From Nocardia sp. NRRL S-836 (GTDB lineage: Bacteria > Actinomycetota > Actinomycetes > Mycobacteriales > Pseudonocardiaceae), in the NCBI RefSeq assembly GCF_001279525.1, contig NZ_LGDY01000111.1, positions 12,031-76,030 on the forward strand: a stretch of 64,000 bases of DNA. The letters run 5' to 3'. Below the pieces are notes generated by a model that saw only the letters and a program-made list of their open reading frames with translations, was not told the DNA's origin and did no database searches. Each line of letters starts with the position of its first letter. Position 1 is the stretch's first letter. The position numbers and the translations under genes are program-made. Positions 34,387 through 43,307 of the stretch are shown piece after piece.

Positions 34387-36792
34387 TCAGCGCACCGGGG
34401 GCCTCGCGCTGGAAACCCACGTCGCGATCTCAACGCGGGTTGCGAAATCGAGCTTGCTCAGGATCTTGCCCACGTGCACCTCGGCCGTGCGTTTCGAGAT
34501 GTGCAGGACCTCTCCGATCTCGTGATTGGTCATGCCCTGCGCCACCAGCTGGGCTACATGCCACTGTCGTTCGGACAGACCTCCGGGCCGCTGTCGTCCT
34601 GTTTGTTTACGCGGCCGGGGCAGCGGTTCACGCTGGGCGAGATCGAGCGCCTCACAGATCGGCAGTGACTCACCGAGGGCGATCGGGAACTCGAGATCGT
34701 CGTCGCCGAGGTCCAGCCGGCATCGCCGTTGTGCCTGGTCTTGCACGCGCAACAACGAGGTCATCCCGAGGATGTTGGTCTGGGAGTGTCCCTGCAGGGT
34801 GTTGGCCGCACCGAACAGCTGGCCTGCGTGCTCGCTCTGCCCCACAGTCGCGGCAATGACGGCGATCAGCCAGACACTCCACACGGGGCCCCAGGTGTCG
34901 CCGATACGCCGTTGGATCTGCAGGGCCTCCTGCGCCGACCGGAACGCGGCGTGTGGGTCTCCGTGCAGCACGTCCGCAAGAGCGCCGGCCCACAACACCC
35001 ATGACATCGACCATTCCGGGCTGCTGCCCTCGACCAGCTTCGCCAGCCGTGCGACCTCGTGGAAGGCCGCGGCACCCTCTCCCAGCAACGCCGTGGCCAT
35101 CGTCAGGAAGAGTTGCGCCATGAAGACATCCCCCGAGCTGCCGGCCTCGTGGAACAACGCGACGGCTCGTTGAAGTACGCCGACGGCTTCGCTCGCGCGC
35201 TGCGCGTCTGGTTCGGCAAAAAACAGCCAGCTGCCTCGGGCGAGAAGGAGTGGCGGAAAACTGTCCGAGATGCCGAGTTCACGGGCGGCGTCCTCGGCCC
35301 GCACGAGCAGTGTCTTCGCCCGAGCCGGATTGCCCTGAGTCAGCGCGATCCACGCGGTCAGCGACAGTGCCGTAACCTGTTGCGCTGAAACAGCCTCGTC
35401 GGTGTCAGCGGGTGCGGCTACGAACATCCGGTCCGCGGTGTTGAGCAGGCCGGCGAAGTGCAGGAATCGGGTCCGTTTGGCGTTGATCGCCATCTGTCGT
35501 GCGCGGCCGGATTGGCCGGGGGCTCGCGCGAGATAGTCCTGTGCGGTAAGGATGTTCGCCAGATCAGCGCGCAGTGTGCGCATCCATTCGACTTCGGCAT
35601 CGCTGAGCCACTCATCGGCGCCGCGCTGGAGCAGCGCCTCGAAGTAGTCGGCGTGCGACTGCAGCAGGCTCTGCCCGTGTTCGGACTCGTTGATCAACTC
35701 GCGGCCGTAGTGCCGGATGATCGGCAGCATGCGGTAGCGGGTACGGCCGTTGCGTTGTTCGGTCAGCAGCAGGGACTTGCGCACGAGCGTGGCCAGCCGT
35801 CCGAGGACGTCTGCCTGGTCGACGTCGTGGGCCGCCGCGACCGCGGTGGCGGCGTGCAGGTCGAATCCGCCGTCGAACACCGACGTCAGCATGAACATGT
35901 GCTTCTCGTCCGGTGTGAGCAGGTTGTAGGACCAGTCGAGAGTGGATCGCAGAGTGCGGTGGCGACGCTGTTCGGATGAGCCTCCGACCAGCACGTGCAG
36001 GAGGTTGTGCTGCTCCACCATCTCCTGCAGCGTCATGATGTCGAGTTTGCCGGCGGCGAGTTCGATCGCCAGCGGCAAACCGCCGAGCAGCTCGCACAGT
36101 GTGCTGACCAGGGCGTAGTGGTCGCGGGGGATCCGCACACCGATCTCTTGCGCCCGGTCGAGCAGCAGGCGCTGTGCCTCGTGGACGGTGCCGCGCTCGG
36201 CCGGATCACAGGACTCCTCGACGCCGGTGCACAGAGGCGGCACGGGCAGGAGATGTTCCCCGCGGACACCGAGCTTGGTCTGGCTGGTCACCACGATCCG
36301 CAGCGCCGGCGATGCCGAGAGCAGGGTCCGCAGCAGGTCGGGGAGCGGCCCGGTGCCGGGCTCGTCGCCGACGAGTTGCTCGCAGTTGTCAAGCAGGAGC
36401 AGCAGTTGCTTGTGGCGCAGGTGTTCGACCAGCCTCGTGCGGATCGGGCTCGACGCGTTGTGGAGGATGCCGAGCGCTTCGGCGATTGTGGTGTCGAGAC
36501 GGTCGTCGGTACTTTTGATGTCGCCCAGCCGGGCCACGGCGACACCGTGCTTGAAATGCGGTGTGCCGGTCTGGTTCGCACACTCACGTGCCAAGCGGTC
36601 CAGCAGCCGTGTCTTGCCGACCCCGCCGGCTCCGATCAGTGTCACCAGCCGAGCCGAGGTCATCAGGGTCTTGGCGGTGCCGAGCAACTCCGAGCGACCG
36701 ACGAACGACGTCATGTCGACCGTCTCCTGCATGACTGGCGGCGCGGCCGGAGCGGCCACGAGGTGATCGTGCCGTTCCACGCTGCGGATCAT
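34387..36792 (-). CDS. Large ATP-binding LuxR-family regulator (NB-ARC/AfsR-like)
   Basis: 801 residues from the ATG at 36792, which has GGGGGGACAG immediately upstream; the frame open beyond it is discarded. FVGRSELL at 30-37, P-loop GAGGVGKT at 54-61, Walker B-like LLLLLDNCEQL, then TPR-like helical repeats. The C-terminal LuxR HTH (LSERQWHVAQLVAQGMTNHEIGEVLHISKRT) lies in the last 75 residues. It is a signal-responsive activator of the LAL/STAND type, possibly for the adjacent P450. Confidence 0.88.
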   Translation of the reverse strand: MIRSVERHDHLVAAPAAPPVMQETVDMTSFVGRSELLGTAKTLMTSARLVTLIGAGGVGKTRLLDRLARECANQTGTPHFKHGVAVARLGDIKSTDDRLDTTIAEALGILHNASSPIRTRLVEHLRHKQLLLLLDNCEQLVGDEPGTGPLPDLLRTLLSASPALRIVVTSQTKLGVRGEHLLPVPPLCTGVEESCDPAERGTVHEAQRLLLDRAQEIGVRIPRDHYALVSTLCELLGGLPLAIELAAGKLDIMTLQEMVEQHNLLHVLVGGSSEQRRHRTLRSTLDWSYNLLTPDEKHMFMLTSVFDGGFDLHAATAVAAAHDVDQADVLGRLATLVRKSLLLTEQRNGRTRYRMLPIIRHYGRELINESEHGQSLLQSHADYFEALLQRGADEWLSDAEVEWMRTLRADLANILTAQDYLARAPGQSGRARQMAINAKRTRFLHFAGLLNTADRMFVAAPADTDEAVSAQQVTALSLTAWIALTQGNPARAKTLLVRAEDAARELGISDSFPPLLLARGSWLFFAEPDAQRASEAVGVLQRAVALFHEAGSSGDVFMAQLFLTMATALLGEGAAAFHEVARLAKLVEGSSPEWSMSWVLWAGALADVLHGDPHAAFRSAQEALQIQRRIGDTWGPVWSVWLIAVIAATVGQSEHAGQLFGAANTLQGHSQTNILGMTSLLRVQDQAQRRCRLDLGDDDLEFPIALGESLPICEALDLAQREPLPRPRKQTGRQRPGGLSERQWHVAQLVAQGMTNHEIGEVLHISKRTAEVHVGKILSKLDFATRVEIATWVSSARPPVR

Positions 36793-37261
36793 CTGTCCCC
36801 CCGGAAGACGTGCCGAACCCACCTGGACAGGTGCCATGCCCAGAAGAGGTTGTCGCTCGGGACTGCTGTCCCGGCCCTGCGGTTGTGCGCTGGCACGAGC
36901 GCGCAGGCGCAGCACGGCTCTCGTACGCGCGGCCCGCTCAACCCGCCGGACCGCATCTTCAGCTCAGTTTCCTTTGGGAGCGAAGCATCGTTGCTGGTCA
37001 ACGTGGTCCCGTCCGCCTCCCCGCAAACTGAACTCAAGTTGCATTGCCCTCGGACGCACCATAGAGCAGGTGCAGGCCGAGTTTCCAGCCACCCGGAATA
37101 CTCACTCGTTCGGAGTAGTAACAAGCGGTCGATGCCACCGAACCGCCTAACCGCAAGCGTCAAAAGTTGACTGCGCCGATGGCGTCTGAGTTAACCTCGA
37201 CGCGGCTGGGGAACGGCGCAGAACGCCGTCGTGGTTCAACTGGGGTGTCGGTGGGGGACAC
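36793..37261. other. Divergent promoter region
   Basis: It separates the minus-strand LuxR gene from the plus-strand XRE gene. No convincing ORF. The part near 37040-37190 is less GC-rich and is the likely promoter zone. Both genes start just after a GGGGGACA-type ribosome site. Confidence 0.4.
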
Positions 37262-38131
37262 ATGAGCGAGGACGAGCGCGCGTCCAACGCGCAACCTCGA
37301 ACGCTGCACGGTCAGATCACGTGGCTGTTCAAGACGATCAAGCCGACGGTCGAAGGAAAGCCGTACCGCGACACCAGGCCCTACTTCGCGAAGGACCTGG
37401 CTGTGCACCTGGGCGTCTCGGAAAGCTATGTCGGCCAGCTGAAGAAGGGCACGAGGCCCAACCCGACGAAGGACGTGCTGGAGGGGATCGCCTCCTTCTT
37501 CGGCGTTCCGGCGGCCTACTTCCTCAGCGACGCGGCTGAAGCGGCACGCATCGAGGCTTCGATCCGCTACGAGGTCGACCTCCGCCGATTCCGGGACGGC
37601 GAACTCACCGAACCTCCGGTGAATCCGTCGAGTCCGCACAGAGGTGAGATGCCGGACAGCTCCCGGCCAGTGTGCGAGCGGTTGAACTGGCTGTTCGAGC
37701 ACGTGCACTCGACGCAGGAACAGCGCCCCTATACCGAGGAAGAGGTTGCGGAGGCGATCGGGGAGAAGACCTGGCGCGTGCGCGGGCTGCGCAGCGGCGA
37801 GATCACCGACAACGACGTCCCCGTTCCTGTGCTGCGCAACCTCGCGGCCTTCTTCGGCCAGAAGCTCAGCTACCTCTACGCCGACGACCAGGACGGTCCC
37901 GATCAGCGCGACGAAGAACTCCTCGATCTCGTGCGGCAGGCGAAGAACGAGAAGCGCGGCCTGCTCGGTGTCGCGCTGAGGACCTTGGAGTCCGACGGCG
38001 GCCACGCAGGTTTCACCAACCGGGCCAGTGCACGAGCGTTGGCCAAGCTGATCAAGACCCATCTCGAGTTGGACGACGACCTGCGCGAGAACTCCGGCTT
38101 CCACCCGGCGCCCGGCAAGGCAGGTCAGTGA
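37262..38131 (+). CDS. XRE-family regulator with two HTH domains
   Basis: 289 residues. The first HTH is at about 40-80 (YFAKDLAVHLGVSESYVGQLKKGTRPNPT). A second XRE-like unit is at about 150-205 (YTEEEVAEAIGEKTWRVRGLRSGEITDNDVPVPVLRNLAAFF). The C-terminus is helical and charged. It precedes an ImmA/IrrE-type protease gene by three bases, the usual repressor-protease pairing, and a membrane protein follows. Confidence 0.82.
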   Translation: MSEDERASNAQPRTLHGQITWLFKTIKPTVEGKPYRDTRPYFAKDLAVHLGVSESYVGQLKKGTRPNPTKDVLEGIASFFGVPAAYFLSDAAEAARIEASIRYEVDLRRFRDGELTEPPVNPSSPHRGEMPDSSRPVCERLNWLFEHVHSTQEQRPYTEEEVAEAIGEKTWRVRGLRSGEITDNDVPVPVLRNLAAFFGQKLSYLYADDQDGPDQRDEELLDLVRQAKNEKRGLLGVALRTLESDGGHAGFTNRASARALAKLIKTHLELDDDLRENSGFHPAPGKAGQ

Positions 38132-38134
38132 AAA

Positions 38135-38635
38135 ATGAGCCACGACCACACCGACGACGTGCTTGATCGCCGAGCAATCGAGAAGCGGGCTGCCGACTTC
38201 GCCACACGGGTCCCGATTCCGGTGCCGTGGGACTTGGACGAGTTCGCACGCTCGCTCAGCCAGGAGTTCGGCAAACCGGTGCGCTGTCGTCCTTTGAGCG
38301 AGGAAGTCGCACCACAAGACCTGTCCGACGCCGACTTCACCGGCGCGCTGATCGAGTCCGAGCATTCGATCACGATCTACTACGACAGCCGCGGCGGTCT
38401 GTCCCATCAGCAAGACGTCATCCTGCACGAGGTGGGCCACCGCTTCCTAGGCCACGTCGTCCTGGACCATGTCCTGTGCCGCAGCACCTTCGCCTCACCA
38501 CGCGAAAACGAAGCCGAGCGATTCGCACGCGAGCTGCTGCATCGGTTCCGGGGCCGCGACACCCTGCAGCTCGCACCACACGCGGACGATCCGCACGGTG
38601 TCAAGTCGCTCGGGGGAGCGCTGGCCGACATCTAG
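38135..38635 (+). CDS. ImmA/IrrE-type metallopeptidase
   Basis: 166 residues. Zinc motif HEVGH in DVILHEVGHRFLGHV, with a downstream acidic cluster RENEAERFARELL supplying the third ligand (Glu). Such proteases cut partner XRE repressors. The gene follows the XRE gene with a three-base gap and precedes the membrane-protein gene. Confidence 0.83.
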   Translation: MSHDHTDDVLDRRAIEKRAADFATRVPIPVPWDLDEFARSLSQEFGKPVRCRPLSEEVAPQDLSDADFTGALIESEHSITIYYDSRGGLSHQQDVILHEVGHRFLGHVVLDHVLCRSTFASPRENEAERFARELLHRFRGRDTLQLAPHADDPHGVKSLGGALADI

Positions 38636-38670
38636 CAGCACCACAACTCAACACACCCGGGGGGAGCGCG

Positions 38671-39945
38671 ATGTGGTTTGTGCTGGTGACAGGCTTCGGC
38701 ATGGTGTGGTCAGCGCTGGCGCTGGTCGCCCACCTACGCCGGGTCAGATCTCGACCCGATGACCCGTCCTTGCCCGCCAAACGGTCACTGCTGGGTGCCG
38801 CGGTGCTGGCTACGGTGTCCTACGCCTCGGCGATGCCGCCGTTCACCACTCTGCTGCACATCGACGGCATGTGGATCAACTGGCCGGTGGCCATGACGCT
38901 GGGCAACGCCACCGTGATCTGCGTGCACATGTTCTACCTGTTCTCCGTGGAGCGACGCGCTACCGCGATCCGCATCGCCCGGCGAGAATGGCTGATCTAC
39001 GCGGCGTTGACCGCCGCCGTCATCACCTTGTTCGCGATGAACCCCTCCGCGAGCGACTACGACATCACGCCCGCCGGGCGGTACCAGGCCGGCGGACCGG
39101 GAGACCCGTTCGCCGCCGTCGCCTACATGTTGTCGATGGGCTTCTCCGGCACGATGAACGTGGTCGTGTGCCGTCTGGGATGGCGGTGGGTGAAAAGGTC
39201 CAAGGGTACCCGCTGGCTCGCGATGGGGCTCAACACCAACGCGCTGGGCCAGATCGGCGCCCTGTTGATGGTCCTGCACTCGGTCGGCTACAACATCGCG
39301 CTGCTGTTCGGCGTTGTCCCGGCCTGGACGCAGAACCTCGCGGAAACCCCGATCAAAGGTATCGCGGGCCTGCTGACCATGCTCGGCCTCAGCGCCACCG
39401 CGCTGAGCCTGTGGATCAGGAACAGCCGCCTCGTCGTGTGGGCACACGCCAACCAGGCGCGCCGCAGGCTGTACCCGCTGCACCGCCGCATGTACGCCAT
39501 CTTTCCCGTCATCGCCGTCGATCCGCCGCCGTCCTCGGCGTGGAAAGACTTCCTGCACGTGCGCCGCGCCAAGCGCCAGGCCCTGGATCGCATCGTCGAG
39601 TTGTGGGAAGGCCGCCAACGACTGCGTATCCCGCACGGCACCCGCGCGCTGGCCCGCGAGCTGGGCCACGCGCAGGGCCTCAGCGGCCCCGTGCTCGACG
39701 CCGTCGTCGAGCGTGCCTGTCTGGAGGCCGGGTTCGAGGTCGCCCGCCTGGGCACGGATGTCCGCGTCGAGCTCGCGACCGCGGACGAGGCGTCACGCCT
39801 GGTGCGGGAGAAGGGCATCGCAGCGGAGCTGCGCTGGTGGGAAGAGGTTGGCCGCGCAGGTACATCGCCGATCGTGGCGGAGATCCGGGCCCGGACCCCT
39901 GAACTTGTCCGAGCATCAATCAGCAGCGGCGCAGCGACGAGCTGA
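38671..39945 (+). CDS. MAB_1171c-like membrane protein
   Basis: 424 residues. Seven or so TM segments fill the first 250 residues, beginning MWFVLVTGFGMVWSALALVA. A cytoplasmic tail then has the DUF6545-like segment RLYPLHRRMYAIFPVIAVDPPP and a basic, helical C-terminus. In actinomycetes this family is often encoded beside XRE and ImmA/IrrE proteins. A GGGGGAG site precedes the ATG. It was described as a putative transporter; a sensor role is equally possible. Confidence 0.75.
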   Translation: MWFVLVTGFGMVWSALALVAHLRRVRSRPDDPSLPAKRSLLGAAVLATVSYASAMPPFTTLLHIDGMWINWPVAMTLGNATVICVHMFYLFSVERRATAIRIARREWLIYAALTAAVITLFAMNPSASDYDITPAGRYQAGGPGDPFAAVAYMLSMGFSGTMNVVVCRLGWRWVKRSKGTRWLAMGLNTNALGQIGALLMVLHSVGYNIALLFGVVPAWTQNLAETPIKGIAGLLTMLGLSATALSLWIRNSRLVVWAHANQARRRLYPLHRRMYAIFPVIAVDPPPSSAWKDFLHVRRAKRQALDRIVELWEGRQRLRIPHGTRALARELGHAQGLSGPVLDAVVERACLEAGFEVARLGTDVRVELATADEASRLVREKGIAAELRWWEEVGRAGTSPIVAEIRARTPELVRASISSGAATS

Positions 39946-39972
39946 CGGCCCGCGAACGCACGGAGGAACAGC

Positions 39973-40923
39973 GTGAAGACGATCGTCATCGGCGGCACCG
40001 GCTACACCGGAAGGCACGTGGTCGACGCCTGCCTCCGCGAGGGCCACGAGGTCAGCGTCGTGGCACGCAGCCCTGCCGCAGACCTGCCCAGCGGGGTGGT
40101 CTTCCACCAGGGCGATGCGAGCGCTCTGTCGCACGAGGACTGGTTACCGATCCTCGACGGGCACGAAGCGCTCGTGTTCGCCGCCGGCGTCGACAGCCGG
40201 GCCGAGGTACCTCCGCCGAGCAACACCTACTTCCGGCACCACAACGTCGACGCCGTCGAGCGGATGATGCGCGCGGCTCGCAAAAGCGGGATCACCAGCG
40301 CCGTGATCCACGGCTCGTACAACATGACCCTGCACCGGCAATACCCCGAACTGAAGCTGCCCGAGCGGCACCCCTACATCGCCAGCCGCGCCGACCAAGC
40401 GATCCAGGCGCGGGCGGCAGCGGGCCCCGGCTGTTCCGTCGCGGTCCTGGAGATTCCGTACGTCTTCGGCCGTACTCCGAACCGACCCAACCAGTTCGAG
40501 TACATGATCCCGTGGCTCAACGGCACTAGCAACCTGCCCCTGATGGCACCTCCAGGCGGGACCGCCCTCGTCTCCGCCGCCGCGATCGGCACCGCGACAT
40601 GCACTGCCTTGAACACCCAACTCGACGGGGACTACCCCGTGGCGCAGGCGAACATGACCTGGCACCAGCTCGTCTCTCGTCTGTCCCGATTCGCCGGCCA
40701 CCCGGACCCCGACGCGATCCGCTCCCTGCCGGGACCGGTGTTCCGTCGGTTCATGCAGTTCAACGGCTACAGGGACAGGCTGCGCGGTGTCGATTCCGGG
40801 CTGGACTTCGCCCACTACGGGGAGCTGTACACGAGCAAGATGTTCATCCCGGAATGCGTGCCGGAACTCGGCATTGACGCTGCCGATCTCGACAGCGCGC
40901 TGCGTGAGACGGTCGCTGGATGA
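39973..40923 (+). CDS. NAD(P)-dependent epimerase/dehydratase (extended/atypical SDR)
   Basis: 316 residues from a GTG after GGAGGAACAGC. Rossmann motif GGTGYTG at residues 8-14. The catalytic region is atypical: a YNM motif (SYNMTLHRQ) stands where a classical enzyme has YxxxK. The C-terminal substrate domain is normal in length. Last gene of the XRE-ImmA-membrane cassette, 27 bp after the preceding stop. It may act on a small molecule or lipid; substrate unknown. Confidence 0.75.
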   Translation: MKTIVIGGTGYTGRHVVDACLREGHEVSVVARSPAADLPSGVVFHQGDASALSHEDWLPILDGHEALVFAAGVDSRAEVPPPSNTYFRHHNVDAVERMMRAARKSGITSAVIHGSYNMTLHRQYPELKLPERHPYIASRADQAIQARAAAGPGCSVAVLEIPYVFGRTPNRPNQFEYMIPWLNGTSNLPLMAPPGGTALVSAAAIGTATCTALNTQLDGDYPVAQANMTWHQLVSRLSRFAGHPDPDAIRSLPGPVFRRFMQFNGYRDRLRGVDSGLDFAHYGELYTSKMFIPECVPELGIDAADLDSALRETVAG

Positions 40924-41391
40924 GCGCTAGCGCCACCCAGGGCCGGCACCACGTTCGCGTCTCTCGCGACCGGTACTGAACCAGTGCGATCGCCTGAAGC
41001 GGAGGCCCGCCTTGACGTGACGCAGGCGTCCGAACATCGCGTCGACGCTCGGGGCCGTGAGGTACGGCGTGTGCGGTGGCCGAGTGATCGGCCGCGGAGC
41101 CGATGCTCGGTTCGGTGAGAGCCGGCCAGGCCGCTCGTCGTGGAGAAACTCCAAGCGTGACGGCCTGGCCGACCGTTCTCCGACTACACACGGGTGATTT
41201 TGGAGGTGCGGCAGCGAACGAGTCGGTCACTCGTCGCAGGAGCGGTGCTGTTGGGCGCACTCGGTGATCATCTTGTGCTCCGTTCGCCCGTACCACACGG
41301 CGAAGTTCACGGTTGCGGCGTTTACCACTCCTCCTCGACTCACCCCTCTGACCAGTCCCATCGCGTCTGCGCGCGTGGCTACGATCCAGAC
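40924..41391. other. Intergenic stretch at the start of a decayed region
   Basis: Open frames on both strands lack starts with ribosome sites and have no recognisable domains. Nothing can be supported here. Confidence 0.4.
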
Positions 41392-41765
41392 GTGATCGAC
41401 GGGACGCGCGGCGGCAGACCTGCCGATGTGAACATAGTCAGCTCGCTGCTCGCCACGCTCGACATCCCGTGCCAGCCGGTCGACGGGGACTGTCTGGTGT
41501 GGACTCCCGCGTGGTGACGGTCCTGCAGGCCGCCGGGTACGCCGCGGAGTCCACCGCCGTCGTCGGCTGGGCTGTGCGCCGCTCGCGGACCATAGTCTTC
41601 GTCCACCAAGCGGCGTTGACCCATGACGATGTCGTCATCGACGTGACCGCTCGTCAGTTCGACACGCGGCTGCCCTCACCATGGATTACCTCATCCGCGC
41701 AGTACTGCACGGCCCTGGCCGCGTCGGCACGAGTTGACGAGGTCACCATCGGGTCCTGGATGTAG
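41392..41765 (+). pseudogene. Frameshifted transglutaminase-like fragment
   Basis: Two frames join near 41500. The first gives DVNIVSSLLATLDIPCQPVDGDCLV and stops at 41517. The second continues SRVVTVLQAAGYAAESTAVV, then the segment FVHQAALTHDDVVIDVTARQFD. A Cys followed by a later H...D in this spacing resembles a papain/transglutaminase-like fold. A one-base indel would restore a product of about 124 residues. The fold call is weak. Confidence 0.4.
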
Positions 41766-41774
41766 GCAGGCAGT

Positions 41775-42147
41775 GCTCGCGGAGGCGTTCGTGGCGAGCC
41801 GGGCCATGGACGACCGGCCCTCGACGAGAAGGAGGCCGCCGCGACCAGCGTGACGGACTGTCGAAAGACGTGCTCGCGGCCGCGGACACGCACGAGGCGA
41901 TGCTCGAGTTCATCGAGACGAACTTCCGCTCCACAATCGCACTCGACGCCACCACCAGCGAACCGAACTCGTCGGCGACCTGTTCTGGACGATGAAAGGC
42001 AGCATCCTGCTCGGCTACGTCGCCAGCGCCTACTGTCACCGGCGCGGCTATGCCCAAGCCGTCGCCTGGCTCACCGGCGCGCAGACCAAGGTGACGTTGC
42101 AGCTGAGCCCCGGCGCGGCGCACGACGAACTTCTCCAGCGCGCTTGA
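41775..42147 (+). pseudogene. Hypothetical gene broken by several frameshifts
   Basis: Coding-like pieces follow each other in different frames: VLAEAFVASRAMDDRP, then GLSKDVLAAADTHEAMLEF, then ELVGDLFWTMKGSILLGYVA and AYCHRRGYAQAVAWLTGAQT, ending DELLQRA with a TGA. At least two indels are needed to join them. Family unknown. Confidence 0.5.
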
Positions 42148-42457
42148 AGCGCCAGGAGGACGTGAAGGACAACGACAGGTGACACCCCCCGCTGTGGAGC
42201 GCACCGTCTCTTGACCGGGAGACGGCCGAGGCCCCTGGGTCCCGCTGCCTGCCGGTCACCGCTGATCAGGGCACGGTGAAGCGCGGTCGGCAGCTCATCC
42301 CGCCTTCAGCCGGTGTCGTGTCCAGGCGGTGCTGACTCAGACTGCCGGTCACGACGGAGATCAACGGCACGCCGGAGCCGGCCGGGCCGTCGACGCCACC
42401 GGACGCCGTGGCCGGCGGAGTGCCTGGATTCCAGCGGACGCCGTCTGAGCGGGTCAA

Positions 42458-42640
42458 GGGCCAGTCGGGCTGGCCGAGGCGATCGACATGAGCGCTTCGA
42501 CGCTGCGCGGGTGGCTGGATGAGCAGCGGCTGATCAGCGAGAAGAACCTGCGAACTCTGCTGGAGGCGAAGGGCCTGGCGGAGGAGGGAATCCAGCGATG
42601 GGCTCGGCCCCGAGAGTTGGCCCAGCCGCAGCTGCGGCGC
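42458..42640 (+). pseudogene. HTH gene fragment
   Basis: The frame reads VGLAEAIDMSASTLRGWLDE and QRLISEKNLRTLLEAKGLAE, which looks like the end of a helix-turn-helix followed by a helical segment. It begins without a proper start. The frame stays open to 42952 but loses protein-like character. Confidence 0.35.
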
Positions 42641-42942
42641 ATCACCCCGGCCGACGTCGGCGGCACGCTCCCCGGCGCGGAGAACGTCTCCCGCAACGAC
42701 GCCGGCCGCAGGAAGACGGCCGTTCGCCTCACACCCCCGCAGGGTGCGGCTGTAGCGCTAATTGCGGTGGGGTTGAGGAAGGGCTGGTTGATCGGGTTCT
42801 CGTCCCAGGCCGGCACCGGCGTGAACGCGGGCACGACCACGTCCGGCTCGTCCGCGTGGGGTTCGGCCGCTGTGCAGCCGACTGCGGGCGCGAAGTGTGG
42901 GGAAGTGGATGTGGACCTGCGGCCGGGGTCGGATGCGCAGGC

Positions 42943-43263
42943 GCATCGCTGACACCGGCGCCGGGGCGCTTCGAGCCCAAGTACGACGGCTGGCGCGGCC
43001 TGCTGTTCACCGGCGACGGTGTGCTGCAGCCACGGCACGGCACCGACCTCACCTCGCGGTTTCCCGAACTGCTCACCGCCGCGCGTGTGCTCGGCGATGT
43101 CGTGCTCGACGGCGAGATCGTCGCCCTGCGCGCGGGCCGGCTCGACTTCGGTGCCCTGACCAGCACGCCTCGCGGCCCCGCCGCCGCAGGCATCACCATC
43201 TACTTCGTGGGGTCGGTGCCCATGCTCCTCGTCGGCGCCGCCGGCACGGCGGCGACCACCTGA
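42943..43263 (+). pseudogene. ATP-dependent DNA ligase fragment
   Basis: The translation includes FEPKYDGWRGLLFTGDG, with the adenylated Lys of motif I (KYDGWR), then LTSRFPELLTAA and VVLDGEIVALRAGRLDF, which is motif III. That is the first 90 or so residues of the nucleotidyltransferase domain of a LigD/LigC-type ligase. Nothing downstream continues it, and upstream sequence is unrelated, so it is a stranded fragment. Confidence 0.7.
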
Positions 43264-43307
43264 TCGGTGAACCCGCCGGTAGGCCTGCCCGGCGTGCCGG
43301 ACTCGGG

